Part shown: piece after piece, positions 1-12,930 of the stretch | Numbering within the stretch: position 1 is the first letter of the stretch | Layout: every line of letters starts with the position of its first letter | DNA from: Antedon mediterranea | Taxonomy: Eukaryota > Echinodermata > Crinoidea > Comatulida > Antedonidae | Length of the DNA: 64,000 bases | Reading direction: 5' to 3' | Assembly (NCBI RefSeq): GCF_964355755.1 | Contig: NC_092673.1 | Location: forward strand, 2,051,001 to 2,115,000 | The notes under the pieces: generated by a model | What the model saw: the letters and a program-made list of their open reading frames with translations, nothing else | What the model was told of the DNA's origin: nothing | Database searches by the model: none | Program-made: the position numbers and the translations under genes

Positions 1-168
1 AAATTGTTTAATGTTCTTCACAAACTAAAAATCAATCGATGATATCTTGTGACGTATCGTCTTGGACAGCACCGACGAGTCAAGTCCAGACAAGGCCTTT
101 TTTTTGGACCTCATCATACGCCGCTGTCTGAGTTGTACTTTGCGTATCTAATACTAATGAAAGTTAAC

Positions 169-212
169 AAATAAACGGCTAACAGTATCTAATACTGTTA
201 GCCATTTATTTT
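169..212. other. Perfect hairpin in KCTD9 intron
   Basis: The 12-bp arm GGCTAACAGTAT at 177-188 is followed by a 3-nt loop and its exact reverse complement at 192-203. AAATAAA and TTTATTT extend the stem after one mismatch. It is not the histone-type stem-loop. It could be a remnant of a transposon terminus. The rest of 1-659 appears intronic and holds nothing else I can support. Confidence 0.5.
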
Positions 213-659
213 TTTAATTTTATTTGATTGTGTAAGAGCTTTTTGTAGATTTGTCAGATGTTCAACCAACTCTGACATTAGAAAACTTTTCAATTCACAA
301 TCACTGACCAAAATATGTTATGTTAGTTCATTGTGCGCATACTGGAATATTGGGGCATGTGTCACCTCCTTACCTTGATGCAGGGTTGATGATTTCTAGG
401 TCCAGACGACGACCGACGACACATCGATTGACCTGAACTAAGTCGTTTGTCGCAAATCAAAAGCTCCTTATTGTTCCATCTGAGAACATTTTGGCAATTG
501 ATTCAGGTGACTTTAACAAATTCACTTTGAATCTAATTTTGAAATTATGAATAGTTGTGTGCTTGTGAATGTCCAAATCAAATTCTTTTTATAAATAAGT
601 TTCATAAAACAGTTTCATTTATTATACAAAACTAGTAGGATCTAATTTGTTTTTTACAG

Positions 660-3600
660 GGAGCAAACCTACAGGGTGTGAAGATGGTTCTTGCCAACTT
701 AGAGGGCGCATCGTTACGAGGCTGTAATTTTGAGGATCCTTGTGGAGCCAAAACAAATATGGAAGGCAAGTATTATCACTCACTTACTCACTCTTCTAAA
801 ATGTTCTTGTTATTTTGATGATGAACTCTTTTAAAAATCAGTATTATATATAAATCAATGTACAAAATTGCAGACATTATTTTAAATTTCATTTCTTTAA
901 TGATGATATCTTTTAACAATTATCTGATTGTCCCAAATTTTAAATAAATAACAGATTGAATTGCAAAAAAAACTAAAAAGGTGTTTTTTAATTCTTTGTT
1001 TCTGTACTGTAACTTGTAACAACAAAAGAACATTTTTAAATGAATAGTTTTACATTACAGCATATGGCGCCATAGATTGTGTATTGTAGAAGTAACTTTA
1101 CCACTAGAAGCAAAACACATTAAAAAATCAATTGCCCCTCCTGTGAATACTCTTGATTAAATTAAACATTTTAAATCAATAATATTTTAAATGTTAATTA
1201 TGCTTTCCAAACATAACTACATGCCCCATCGCTATATCAAAGAATATTAACTTGTTTTTTTGAGTGAACAACATAGCTTAAAAGCTTAACGCTATTTCTG
1301 GTTCACCTGCGTGATCTGAAACTAACCACTTGGTCAATTATATATACCAGCTTCCTCAATCCACAATAGCTTGTTAAATTGATGACATGTTAAATTGATT
1401 GATTCCCTATACTGCCTGTAGCTTATTTATTTATTTCACCATGGATTTTTTTACATTTCGTATTTTATTTCTCTTACATCTAGCATTTTCAATTTTTTGG
1501 GGAGTTTTTTTCAGTTTTTGCAAGATGTCTAAATTTGGCGATTTTGTTTTTCAGAAAAATTTGCACTGTTTAATAACCTCATAACAGAGTAGGCCTACTA
1601 GTACACATTTATATATTATATTTATTTATAAATTATATATACATAATATTTGGCGAATATAAACACATATTGAAAGTGAAAAATACTCTATTTTTTTTAG
1701 ATATTCCATCCAATTAGATATATAAATTTTATGTTTAATAAACATGACCAAATTTGTATAAACTAAACAGTGTATTCCACTACACAAACTTTCAGATTTC
1801 ACAAACTAGACACAATTAACCTTATATATACACTGAATGATTTTGTATCGTCTACGGAATTAGCTAAATTGTGTCAATAAACTTTTAATTAAACGCCACT
1901 CTTTACGGCCGATCTGATTAACTGCATGTTTATTTTACCGCTTTAGCTACATGAGTACTTTAGACTTCTAATGTACTCTAGCTTTATGTGATTAATTTTT
2001 TTTTCCTCGAAGTTGACATTTAAATGTTGCATGCATACCTTAGATTTAGAGCCATTGTATATCTTTCCAAAGTATAATATTACTGTATATTGGTCAGATC
2101 ATAGAGAAATCCTAACTTATTTTTTCATAGTCAGATGTTTGTCCTCCCTAACGAAATAATAATTAGGTTTCATATTGAAAATTGAAAACAACAGCTAGAT
2201 ATCATAGTACGTACTTAGTTACTTACTTACCGTACATAAGTTTCTTGTTTCTTGTTTAAGATGTATTGTCCCTTTGACTAATTCCCAAAAAATAAAAAAT
2301 AACAGATTTCGAAAAAAGGTGGGTCATTTTGAAGTATCATAATAGTTATTAACTATCACCAAAAATTTTTTGGAAAAAAAAAAAATTTAACTGAAATACA
2401 GACGTTTTTTTGTTAAAAAAATAACTTTGACTTCCAGTCAAAGTTTTCAATCAAAACATATACCATAATGAAACGCGCTTGTTTGGCTACTCTGTATGCA
2501 TAATCATAAAACTTCCTCATGATCTGTGTCAAAATACCTTCTTAACCGTGACGACTTGTAAACAATCCTAATTTAGCATATGGGTGTTTCCATAAATTAA
2601 TAATGCGTACTCATGGTTTGAAATCTTTGTTTACTTTCGCTCGTGACGATTTTCCAGATGAAATGTAATCAAACTAATTTACCTGTTAATTACGTAAACT
2701 TGTTGTTTTTGGCTCAAATTTTCGACTAAAAGTGAATAACTTTAATATTACTTTGATATGGCCACTTTAAATTTAGAATATTTTGACCTTCATTTTTTTG
2801 TGTTTAAAGAGACAATACATCTTTAACTTTATCCAATCAATAGTAATATTTGTTTAGTGATAATATTGATAACCACAATAACTTGTATAGTATAGTGATA
2901 TAAAAAAATGGAAAACAATTTTTTGTCACATATATACAGTGATTATTCAAAGTAATGGTATAAAAAAAAATAGAATAATGATTGTTTATAAATACAACCA
3001 ATTAACAATGAAAAATAACACTATTAATAGTATTGAAACATTTGTAAAAAATACCAAAGTTGAATAATACAATACTGAATAAATACAATGTTTCATTAAA
3101 GGTCTACAATCAATGAAAAAGATGAATACATATACAGTAATATTGTATAAAAAATAGCAGATAGTGTTTAAAAAGATTATATTAACAAAGGATGGTTATA
3201 AGCAAAAGTTATATATTGATTGATTGAATCAGGCAGCACTATAAGCCAGGCTTTAAAATGTGAAGTCCTATGTCATAAAAAAAATTTACAATAATAACAA
3301 TAAGTAAATGTATGTATATATCAATAACACATGAGGTAATGTCATGAGTCGTTATGGAGACAATAAGCAATAATCATAAATGACGGTAATAAAAAAGCTT
3401 AAAGACCCCTTCCTTGCAATTTTGGACGTTTTTTGGAAAATAATACATATATATCACTTTAAAAACATTAAACCATGTCATTCCTTGTCTTAAATGTACG
3501 TTTTATGGTAAATTATGATAAAAAGTGAGAAACAATGCACTAACTAAGTAGCTCACGGCGACTGACCTCTTGTGGACGGTCTTAGGCCTAGCCTAGCTAG

Positions 3601-6600
3601 GCTTAGTTTTGTAGGCCTAGCTGGTAAACATCGGTAACGTACGAACATCGTATGCTAGCTATATACCTAGCCTGACGTTGTATAGTTGCTGCATTAATTG
3701 TCTTTCTATTTTTGCCAGACTCCGTTGATACAAATTGGGGAAACCCGGTAAAAAGTTATGAGTCTTCCATTTGTTTTGGCCTCACGATCGATCGAAAAGT
3801 GGGCGAATTACAGGTGAAAAACAAAAATATCAATCCGCGCGCAATGCATTTTGGGATTTATAGCGGGGCGCTATAATTATTAGAATCGACTTATTTTTCA
3901 CATTTTTAACCGTTTAAAGACGAAAAAAGTTATCGCAATAGGACCATATAGTATTATTTTTACATTAAATATAGTTTGTGATCTTAAATTAGATCTAAAA
4001 AACGTAGGGAAGGGGGCTTTAACATTATAATATTAATTTACTTAAGTACTTATACCTTATACTTACCTTACTTGCCTACCCTTACTTACTTACATACATA
4101 ACTTATACTTACCACACTTACCTACCCTTACTTACTTACCTACTCTTACTTACTTACATACATAACATATACTTACCAAACTTACCTACCCTTACTTACT
4201 TACCTACCCTTACTTACTTACCTACCCTTACTTACTTACATACATAACTTATACTTACCACACTTGCCTACCCTTACTTACTTACCTACCCTTACTTACT
4301 TACCTACCTTTACTTACTTACCTACCCTTACTTACTTACTTTCATACATACATAACTTATACTTACCTTACTTACCTACCCTTACTTACTTACCTACCCT
4401 TACTTACTTACATACATAACTTATACTTACCACACTTACCTACCCTTACTTACTTACCTACCCTTACTTACTTACATACATAACTTATACTTACCACACT
4501 TACCTACCCTTACTTACTTACCTACTCTTACTTACTTACATACATAACATATACTTACCACACTTACCTACCCTTACTTACTTACCTACCTTTACTTACT
4601 TACCTACCCTTACTTACTTACATACATAACTTATACTTACCACACTTACCTACCCTTACTTACTTACTTAGCTACACTTACTTACCTTACATACTAACTT
4701 ACCATACTTAAAGTACCTTACTTACACCAAAGAATGTTACCATAAATTATCAGTAAAAAATAAGTGTAATTTGTGTAAGAGCAGAATATTATAATAAAAC
4801 AATTTATATTTATTGTAATAATATTTTATCCCATTAAATGAGAGACCTAGTCAATTTTTGTTTATAAACATTGAAAACATCATCAGTAGCTATGAGGGGG
4901 GATATTGACATGTTTTGCCCACAGCAGTACATCTAGTTAAAATCGTTAAGATGCTTTTACACACAGCAGCTGCTTGATCAGAATTTATTTTAAAATGCCT
5001 GGATGTTGATTAAAGCAGTACATTATGAAGCGATTATGCAATATTATTAAATACCAATAGAATAAGTTACCTAATGCAAGTATACTGTTGTAGAGAAATG
5101 TGTAACATTTGATGCTATTTTTAGTTTGTTGTATCTTTTGTTTATATATGTTAATAATAATAAGAATACGAATTTGTAATGCGCCAATTCCAGCAGTAAG
5201 AGTTTTCTTGTTTTCAAAAACCAATTCAATTCATTTTCGAATGACCAGATAGTGTCAAACTATTTTTCATACATAAAAACATTAATTGTGTACTTCTTTT
5301 TAAGGTGTAAACATGAAAGGGGTCGATCTTGAAAGTAGTCAGATGACTGGGGTTAATCTAAGAGTAGCAACGTTAAAAAATGCAAATCTTCATAACTGTA
5401 ATCTACGGGGTGCAGTATTAGCTGGGACTGATCTTGAGGTAAGACAGACATTTTCATAACTGTAGTCTACTGGGTGCAATCTTAGCTGGGACTGATCTTG
5501 AGGTAAGACAGACATTTTCATAACTGTAATCTACGGGGTGCAGTATTAGCTGGGACTGATCTTGAGGTAAGACAGACATTTTTTCATAACTGCAATATAC
5601 GGGGTGCAATATTAGCCAGGACTGATCTTGAGGTAAGACAGACATTTTCATAACTGTAATATATGGGGTGCAATGTTAGCCAGGTTTGATCTTGAGGTAA
5701 GACAGACATTTTCATAACTGTAATCTACTGGGTGCAATATTTGGTATATTATGATTCTAGTGGTTAAAGTAAAACATATGCCATGTTTCTAACAGTATTA
5801 AACATTAAGTCAATAATCATTGTTAAGTTAACTATTTGATATTGTGACAGAAGAATCTAATTTTAAAAGATAACAGTAATAGAGTTCAAACTTAAGTAAG
5901 TGCTTGCTTTTGGAAAAAAGAAATGTTAAAACGTTCTTTTAATGGATGTTTTCTAAGTATTGTATGATTTATGTGATTGCATCCGTATGTTGGTTATTAA
6001 GTTAAGTTAGTATCAGATAAATTTATTCAACTGCCTACAATTTCCCAACCTTTAGAGGTATAGTACTCGACCGCGACTTCAAGTTGAAGGAATCTAGGTT
6101 AGTTTGATAACCTAAACTTTTGAGTTTTCAATAAATACATAGTCTGAAATGTGAAATGAAATATGAATAGATAGATATAATTTTTCATATCATTCTTATA
6201 ACTGTAGTACAACATGCAGACAGAATAGACATATACTATTACATTTAATTCTTTCAACAGACGTCTTAGTAAATTCGTGACATTTCTATGTTAACAAATT
6301 AACTGAATCCTTTGAATAGACTATGTGGATTGGGATACATTGATCCAAAATTAGTGACAACGTCGGATTATGGTAATGGAAGTAACTAGTGTACGTAATG
6401 TCTACAACAGATAATGGGGATTTAATTATAACAATACAATTACACTTTATTTAAAATATGTTATTATTAATATTGTTTAACAAATAAACTTTATTCCAAG
6501 ATTAAATGTGTTTCCAAACTTTACATTTAATAATATTACGTAATTTCAAATCAAATCATATCAAACATTCTTTATTCATCATCAAAAACATGAAAAATAA

Positions 6601-9352
6601 AACAAAATAAAGGACAACTAAGGATGCATAGTCAGATGAAATCAGACTTTTAATAAACCATTTTGAAGTTTCAATAAAGTTAATCACTTCTGAAGAAAAA
6701 CCCCGGTTTTCACTTATAAAATGACAAAGTAAATGGTTAATTTCAACTACAATCCAACTTTTTGCTTTAAATTGTATTTTTTAAGTAAATAATTTTTTTT
6801 CCAATTTTTATTCAAAGTGAATAACTATTATGTTACAGGGAACAAAGTATTCAACAACAGAAATTTTTAAGGTCCTACACATCGTGAAACTATTAAAAGT
6901 ACATAAATGATATTGAAATTAATATTGTTTAATATAACATTGATATCATAACTCAATATAGGTCTTTGCACTGTAGCCTGTGATAGACATTATAAAAAAA
7001 ATATGTTTATAATACCAATATAATGATACACAAACTCCCATATGACTTTTGCCTGATGAATCAAGACGGAACGGATTCTACGAAATTGATATGGGATACC
7101 AAATCAATCAAACCTGTACTTTAAGATAGAAATTAAAAAACACGTACAAATGAAATGAGAAACACGCAGTGCTCATTAATATTATTGAGACATTGTACTT
7201 TTATGATCTCTAAAAGGCCTACAGTACAACTCCTCTCTATGAAATACACCATTATGAAATATCAATCAATAATAATTATTAATCTAGGGAAAGAGATTAA
7301 ACTATAAACTGAAAATAAAAGTGTAAGCAATATGAAATTCTGTAACCATGACAAAAAAAGTCCCTAAGTAGGACAACAAAAAGTTCCTAAAAATGACATT
7401 TTCACTTCATACTATCTATTGACTAACATCCTCTTAAACATGGGACAGCATTTTCCCTTGCAAATGGTTGTGATATATAAGGGTCTATTATGACTGGTGG
7501 ATCAAAGGTCAGGAAGGGGTTATTTAAATATAGTATAGTTTCTTTCTTTCCACATAGCAAAGATATGAATTCTGTATGTATTATAAATCCAAATGCAAAT
7601 TACTGAAAATAATGACAATGCTGTGGGTATCAATGGCTGGATCTCAATGGATATACAAAATAAAATAAGCAAAAAGCTAAATCAAAACGATAAAGTAAAA
7701 CAGTCAGAACAATTAGCAGAGCTTTCGGGCAACACTAGCCCTTTACAGTGCTACAATGTCATAAAAGTACAATCTTGTTGTTTGCTAATTTAATTAATTT
7801 GCCCTAAACAAAAATAATTATCAATATTTCTCTAAATGAGTCCCCCGCCTTGCATTATGTGTATTGACCTGTGTGGATCTAAGTACTAAACACACAGGTG
7901 ACGGCCTAGATGCAATTTCCTTGAAATTGTACGTCTATTTACCATAAATTAAATTATGTACAGAAGCCATAAGCAAATAATAATAGTTATTATGTCTGTT
8001 TAGACTTAAGTTTCTTAGAGGATATCGACCCAGTATAATCATAGATAATATTATATCGCTATGATTGGATCATAGTGGTAGACTAGACCCTTGTGATTGG
8101 ATATAGTGAAATTTATTTAAACGTTTAAAACCTCTGACGACGTTCACACTCTAACTGTATGTTTTTTAGATATTACTGTACATCAGTTTATTTTACTGGT
8201 TTTTCTCACATTCAGCGAATCGGTTCCTAAATTTTAAATGTGTGTTCAAATAAAATGTAATTAAAGAATTTTTACCACTGTTCAATTTAATTTCAGAACT
8301 TCTACCTTACAGAATGATGACCTTATTTTGCAAACGCTGTGTACACTGACGTTGTTTAATGCACTCATCCACAAATCTTAACTTGATTTATTTAATTCTC
8401 AAGATTTATCATTTGATTTATTATTTTAAAACCTGAATGAATTAAAGCGTGACTGATGCAAGTATCCATGTAACCTAGGCCGACTTACAGTTTTTTATAA
8501 AGCATGCTGAACATCTTCACTTACTAACATATAATTGATTCAACATATGTATAATTTATTACTTTTATGTATATATATATATATACTTTTTTTTCTGATA
8601 CTTAGTACTTCCTTTTCCATGCTAGTTTAGTTTTATAGCTTTTAATTAGATTAGTGGGCGCCTAAGTCTGAGTTAGTTAGTCACCAGTAGACCGAACAGT
8701 GACAGAAGGTTAGAGTTAAAATTGGCTTTTTGGGGGGGTTGTTCCAGTTCCCCTCAAACGCTTTTCTAATACTTGGTGCTATACACTTTGGCACAGGGGT
8801 TAAAGCATTGCTCCGGCCGGGTCACCGCAGTTGAGTCTTTATCCACCCTGTTCCTCCCCACCTAGGGGACAAAAATGGCTACCAATACTGGGAAGGTAAT
8901 TTAGACTCGTTTATAAAGACAGTGGTGAGTCTAGTTTTAATGCTAAAATGGAGATGGACACTATAGCCATTTAGCAGTGTACATCGTGCATTTATGTCTA
9001 TCCATAATTGAAATCTATTTTTGCTGTTCAACAAAATTTAATTCTCTGACATATGCCTATCAAAGAGAAAGTTCCGGGTTCAAATCTCTCATTTCATCAC
9101 AGATTTCATTACAAAAAGTCATTTTTAGTGTACAGTATCACCTATTTAGCATTTCTCTATGGCTTTAAATTTATATATTGAAAGATATCAATTTTTGAAA
9201 TGTATTTTAATTTTCTATCGTTTTTTTTTTTTCAGAATTGTATCTTATCTGGATGTGATCTACAGGACGCTAACCTGCGTGGTGCTAATGTAAAAAATGC
9301 ATCTTTTGAAGAGATGGTGAATCCCTTGCATATGTCGCAATCTGTGCGATAG
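660..9352 (+). CDS. KCTD9: KCTD9, BTB/POZ and pentapeptide-repeat protein (3' part, last three exons)
   Basis: Exons 660-765, 5305-5438 and 9236-9352 (stop TAG 9350-9352) join in phase to give about 118 residues. They consist of A/C(D/N)LXX pentapeptide repeats (GANLQGV, GASLRGCNFED, HNCNLRGAVLAGTDLE, GCDLQDANLRGANV) and end in NPLHMSQSVR. This matches the C-terminus of KCTD9, where the repeats form a right-handed beta helix. The family is an adaptor for CUL3 ubiquitin ligases; the N-terminal ubiquitin-like and BTB domains must lie left of the window. The first junction appears to use a GC donor (GAAG then GCAAGT), because only that splice keeps the frame into the next exon. Copies of the ends of exons 2 and 3 follow each exon (separate entries). 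Assignment is by recognition of the repeat register and C-terminus. Confidence 0.88.
2257..2823 (+). mobile_element. TTAA-bordered MITE, GATGTATTGTC family (long copy)
   Basis: It begins TTAAGATGTATTGTCCC and ends GACAATACATCTTTAA, so it has inverted termini of about 12 bp, each abutting TTAA. No transposase reading frame lies inside. Relatives occur at 6590-6870, 22033-22377, 31837-32090 and 40590-40876. They share internal phrases such as AAAGTGAATAACT and GGCATATTCAACA. A non-autonomous DNA transposon is the simplest reading. Confidence 0.7.
3398..4021. mobile_element. TTAA-bordered inverted-repeat element, about 620 bp
   Basis: The left end reads TTAAAGACCCCTTCCTTGC. The reverse complement of the right end reads TTAAAGCCCCCTTCCCTACG. 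Both ends abut TTAA, the target used by piggyBac-type transposases. The interior is unique sequence with no usable reading frame. Only one copy is seen in this window. Confidence 0.6.
4022..4730. repeat. CTTA/CCTA-rich complex microsatellite
   Basis: About 700 bp of interleaved CTTACTTA, CCTACC and CATACATAACTTATA blocks. A longer period is visible: TACATACATAACTTATACTTACCACACTTACC recurs in parts roughly every 60-130 bp, so it is a higher-order array rather than a pure tetranucleotide. CTTACTTA also forms the tail of a retroelement-like stretch near 48770, which could be the type of seed from which such an array grew. Confidence 0.85.
5390..5746 (+). repeat. Tandem copies of the KCTD9 exon end plus donor site
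   Basis: A unit of about 64 bp, made of the last 48 nt of the exon ending at 5438 plus 16 nt of intron, is repeated. Each copy keeps CTTGAG followed by GTAAGACAGACATTTT. Donor GT dinucleotides stand at 5439, 5503, 5567, 5633 and 5697, and a sixth copy is partial. Reading through the first donor meets TAA within 8 codons, so the extra copies cannot simply lengthen the protein. Confidence 0.9.
5747..9235 (+). other. KCTD9: KCTD9 last intron
   Basis: AT-rich with no recognisable exon. It contains a decayed GATGTATTGTC-family MITE near 6590-6870 and an (AT)n run near 8572. A degenerate tRNA-like stretch lies at 8785-8860. The open frames at 7593-7793 and 8977-9168 show no family features. Confidence 0.55.
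6590..6870 (+). mobile_element. Decayed MITE, GATGTATTGTC family
   Basis: The termini are eroded (GGACAACTAAGGATG), but the interior shares ordered phrases with the copy at 22033-22377. These include TCAGACTTT, TTTTAATAAAG with TTAATCA, TATAAAATGACAAA and AGTGAATAACTATTATGT. The order and spacing match, so this is an old copy in the same orientation. Confidence 0.6.
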
Positions 9353-9600
9353 TGTCTTATCTGGATGTGATCTTATACGTGACCCTAACTTTCGTAATCC
9401 CTTGCATATGTCGCAATCTGTGTGATAGTGTCTTATCTAAATGTGATCTACGTGACGCTAACATGCGTAATCCCTTGAATATGGCGCAATCTGTGCGATA
9501 GAGTCTTATCTAGATGTGATCTACAGGACGCGAACCTTCGTGGTGCTAATGTCAAAAATGCATGAATCCCTTGCATGTGTCGCAATCTGTGCGATAGTGT
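9353..9600 (+). repeat. Three decayed tandem copies of the KCTD9 terminal exon
   Basis: After the stop codon, the sequence from TGTCTTATCTGGATGTGATC to GCAATCTGTGCGATAG recurs at about 9353-9427, 9428-9502 and 9503-9600. The first two copies lack about 39 nt from the middle, and the third is nearer full length but carries a TGA. None keeps the acceptor site, so they are probably 3' UTR or exon relics. Confidence 0.85.
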
Positions 9601-11211
9601 GTGTTTTTTTTAATTGACATTTTAAAAGTTACATTCAGGAAGGCATGTGTTAGTGAATCTTTTTAAGAAATAGTAAATTTGATAAGTGAATTCAAAAGAC
9701 ATTCATAATTGTCACTTTCAAAGAGTGACATTTGTATGCGCACTTCTATGACAAACGTGACATCAGAAATAGACTACGCTACTATTAGCATAATTAATGT
9801 GTTTAACGTATTTGGTACTTGCAAGATTCTGCAAAATAATCATTAATAATTATTTTTTAAGTATAGAAAAATATACATCAGGCGATGAATTAATGTCGGG
9901 CATAAATAAATAGCAATGGTAATGCCACACTAATATATACAATATTGCAAGCCATTATGGATCGGTGCAATGTAGTTAAATTCACCGTTATCAATAAAGT
10001 CTACTTAAATTGGCGATTACAAAAATGCGTAAGTTAAAAATTGGCGTATACGACCTACTACTAACTGATCATGCTTCAATATTAAATTATTACAGTAGGC
10101 GTACTAACACACAGATGTTCCTATTTTAAAATATATTTATATTTGTTGATCCTAAAGACAATTTGGCGATCGAATCTAAAATACTTTTACTGAAAATTTT
10201 AGAAGCTACCGGTAGAGACGGCTGAACTGCACGTAAGAAGTGGGCCACGGCAGTAAGAGTCACCGCAAGTACATGACTCTTCCTATATCCATAAGCTAAT
10301 CAGTGAATTCCCAGTGATTTTCATTGCGGAACACATAATTTTCAAGATCATCTAAATCAAGCAACTGTATTTACGACGAGATGTCGGTGACTTACTTTTA
10401 TATCCAAACGGAAAATTCATTACTTATGTGTAATCGTACCTCTATATTCGAGAACAGCCTTTATATTAAAAGATTTATTCGGAGTTTTCGAAGTTTAAAT
10501 GATGGCTATGTTATTATTGTTAAACCTTACATTTTTGTATTCATTCATTGTGCATATTGTTTACCTGCTTGCAAACAGTACTCGTTTGTTTTTAAAGTCG
10601 CTGGATTGCATGATTAAAATGATAGTCTGTTGTTTTAATAGGCGAAGGTTTCTCATTAAATATATCAAAGTATACATTTATGATGTTTGTATTTAATAGT
10701 GAATAATCTGATAAAAGTAGAATGATCGGCACCAACGAGACTATTATCCAATGCATTCGGATTATCTATCGTCGTCCCCCATTAACCAATATCCTTTGTC
10801 CCATATCCATTTTTTCCGGTCGTTCCTAATATCATTCGTCCGGTCATTCCCGTCTCATTCGTCCGATCGTTCAGTATCATTCTTCCGGTCGTTCCCGTCT
10901 CATTTACGTAGATAGTGTGCACTGGAACTAACTTCGAGCATCCTTTCCATACAAAATGAAAAACCTAATTAACTTATCTTATCACTTTTGATTAGTTCTG
11001 CTTCTGGAAATTACAGAAGTGTTGTTACAAACGGCATTTGATTTCACCTTAATTTAGGTTAAAGATATTTAAAGCCGTCTCAGTTGCATATTGCCTGATT
11101 GGTCATTTGAATAAGGTTATCTTCTGAGCCGTACGGTACCGTAGCAATTTATTTATCGCTGATGCATCTATCCTTTAACGAAATAATGTGTCTTTCACGC
11201 GTTGTCAAACT

Positions 11212-11312
11212 AAAGCTTGGTTCCCACTAGAACGTAACGCAAGGACGTAAACGCAACGCAAGCGTTTTAACCAATGACAAGAGATGTTATAGACAGTGAT
11301 CTCTTAATAGTA
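11212..11312 (+). mobile_element. Half copy of MITE family GCTTGGTTCCCACTAG
   Basis: It starts AAAGCTTGGTTCCCACTAGAACGTAACGCAAGG and continues to the CCAATGACAAG centre, then stops. The right half is missing. Related full copies lie at 15175-15342 and 17547-17731. Confidence 0.75.
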
Positions 11313-12748
11313 TCAACTGAAATGGTTTAGCCGTAGTTTTATACCATTATATAACTGTCCCTCATTTTGTTCACGGGCAAGTGTCCTCTTGATAGAGAGT
11401 GTCCCAAAGGTGGGGTGGGGTCCTCCACTGTTCTTTGATCTATCCTCTATAATGGTCTATTTTTATGAAATAATTACGGCACACTTCCACACTCCCCATT
11501 GATGATTTCGCCTACGTCATACCGGGTGCTGATTTAATCAACTTCATATCTAGAGAATACTTTCTCATTTGGGAAATTATGTTCACAGATTAAAAATGAG
11601 TAATCTCAACCATTTCTATAAATCGATAAATAAACTCTGAAGTTGTTAATTCATTTCTTTTCTTGACGTCAGGTTTCAATCAACTGAAGAACGTACTGTA
11701 GTTGTTATGGAACGTGTTTTAATGTTAAAACCCATGGTTTATTGTATCTAATTGGTTGAAATCGTGTGTGTAGCTTTTTTTATATATATTATTAATGATG
11801 AGTGTAGTACACTCACCACTGCGATGACGTAAGAAACTTCTTTATTAAAATAATGAAAGCGAATACAGAAGGTATTAAAATCGTAAAATTACGATTGTAG
11901 TCGAACAGAAAAAGAAATACTTTCTTGTAATTAACTACTATATTCTCTGGGAGACAAGTTGCGTAATTACGGCCTTGAAATTATATAACGAAAAAGTCTT
12001 CGGGGAAAAAATTACCGGATTAAAAGATCACTAATTTATAACGTCTTGGATCCGCCCTATGACTGACCTAATAACTCATAGAAATTGTTAATTAATATTT
12101 CATAAACAATCCATTTAATGGTTTTTATCTGTGTATGTTTCTTGATGTGTAGGCTGACCTAATAGTGATTCCACAAGGCTATGCAAAATACGGCTATGTA
12201 CGAAAACTGGAATAACCTTGGGTTTAGTTATTGCCTATCTTTCACAAAAGGGGTCCCCAACTTATGTACGAAAAAAATATCGCAGATCGGCTACATCTGA
12301 ATAATATGCAAATTAAAATATGCTATTGTCGTTTACGATACGGTGTGTGAACAGAGCGAATATGCATTGCTTGTGCATCAGCAGCAGGCACCGCCGTTTG
12401 AATTTAGCTCAAATTCAGGTATGATTCGATTGATCTTATGTTTTATGTTTTATTGACAATTATAATTGTGTTTTTGATTGTCAATTCGTGTATAGTTTTC
12501 AGATTACAGGCAGTTGTTCATGTCTTCTTTTAGGCTATAGGCATGTGGGTATGTTATGTCATCCATTAAAGCCCAACTCAGACTGCGTCATACGATGAGG
12601 CCCGAAAATAAAACGTGTATCCCGACTATCGCCCGACTCTATCTCAAGACGTCTCGTCTCGTCGGACCTCGTCGTACGATGCAGTCTGCATCGAATCATG
12701 CGTCGTCGTTACATACCATGCCCAGTACAGCATTAAACGGTACTCACA

Positions 12749-12930
12749 AATATGTTTTTACACAGACGAGTTGTAACGGTAATAACAAATATATACTCTT
12801 GTTATTCCTTATATGACCAGTAACACAACGCAGAGCGGACGGACGGTTTTCGCTCAAGGTGGATACAGATTCTACTTGGACAAGCTACGCGGTTTACCGC
12901 TATACCGTGTTAGCACACACAGATTTACCG
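12749..12930. mobile_element. Decayed copy of the ACACAGACGAG MITE
   Basis: It shares ordered blocks with the intact element at 14283-14455: ACACAGACGAG, GTAACGGTAATA, TTATTCCTTATATGACC, GATACAGATTCTAC and the closing ACCG/GTGTGT segment. The open frame at 12556-12816 runs into this element and is rejected as a gene. Confidence 0.6.

Larger units (their letters stand above)
766..5304 (+). other. KCTD9: KCTD9 intron, 4.5 kb
   Basis: No exon is recognisable. The intron carries a TTAA-bordered element at 2257-2823, another at 3398-4021 and the CTTA-rich array at 4022-4730. Remaining sequence is AT-rich with long A/T runs. The open frame at 1399-1584 has low-complexity composition and no family resemblance. 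Confidence 0.6.

Noticed and set aside
12556-12816. 86-codon plus-strand frame rich in Arg/Ser
   Set aside because: Its 3' half lies in a decayed MITE and nothing in it resembles a protein family.
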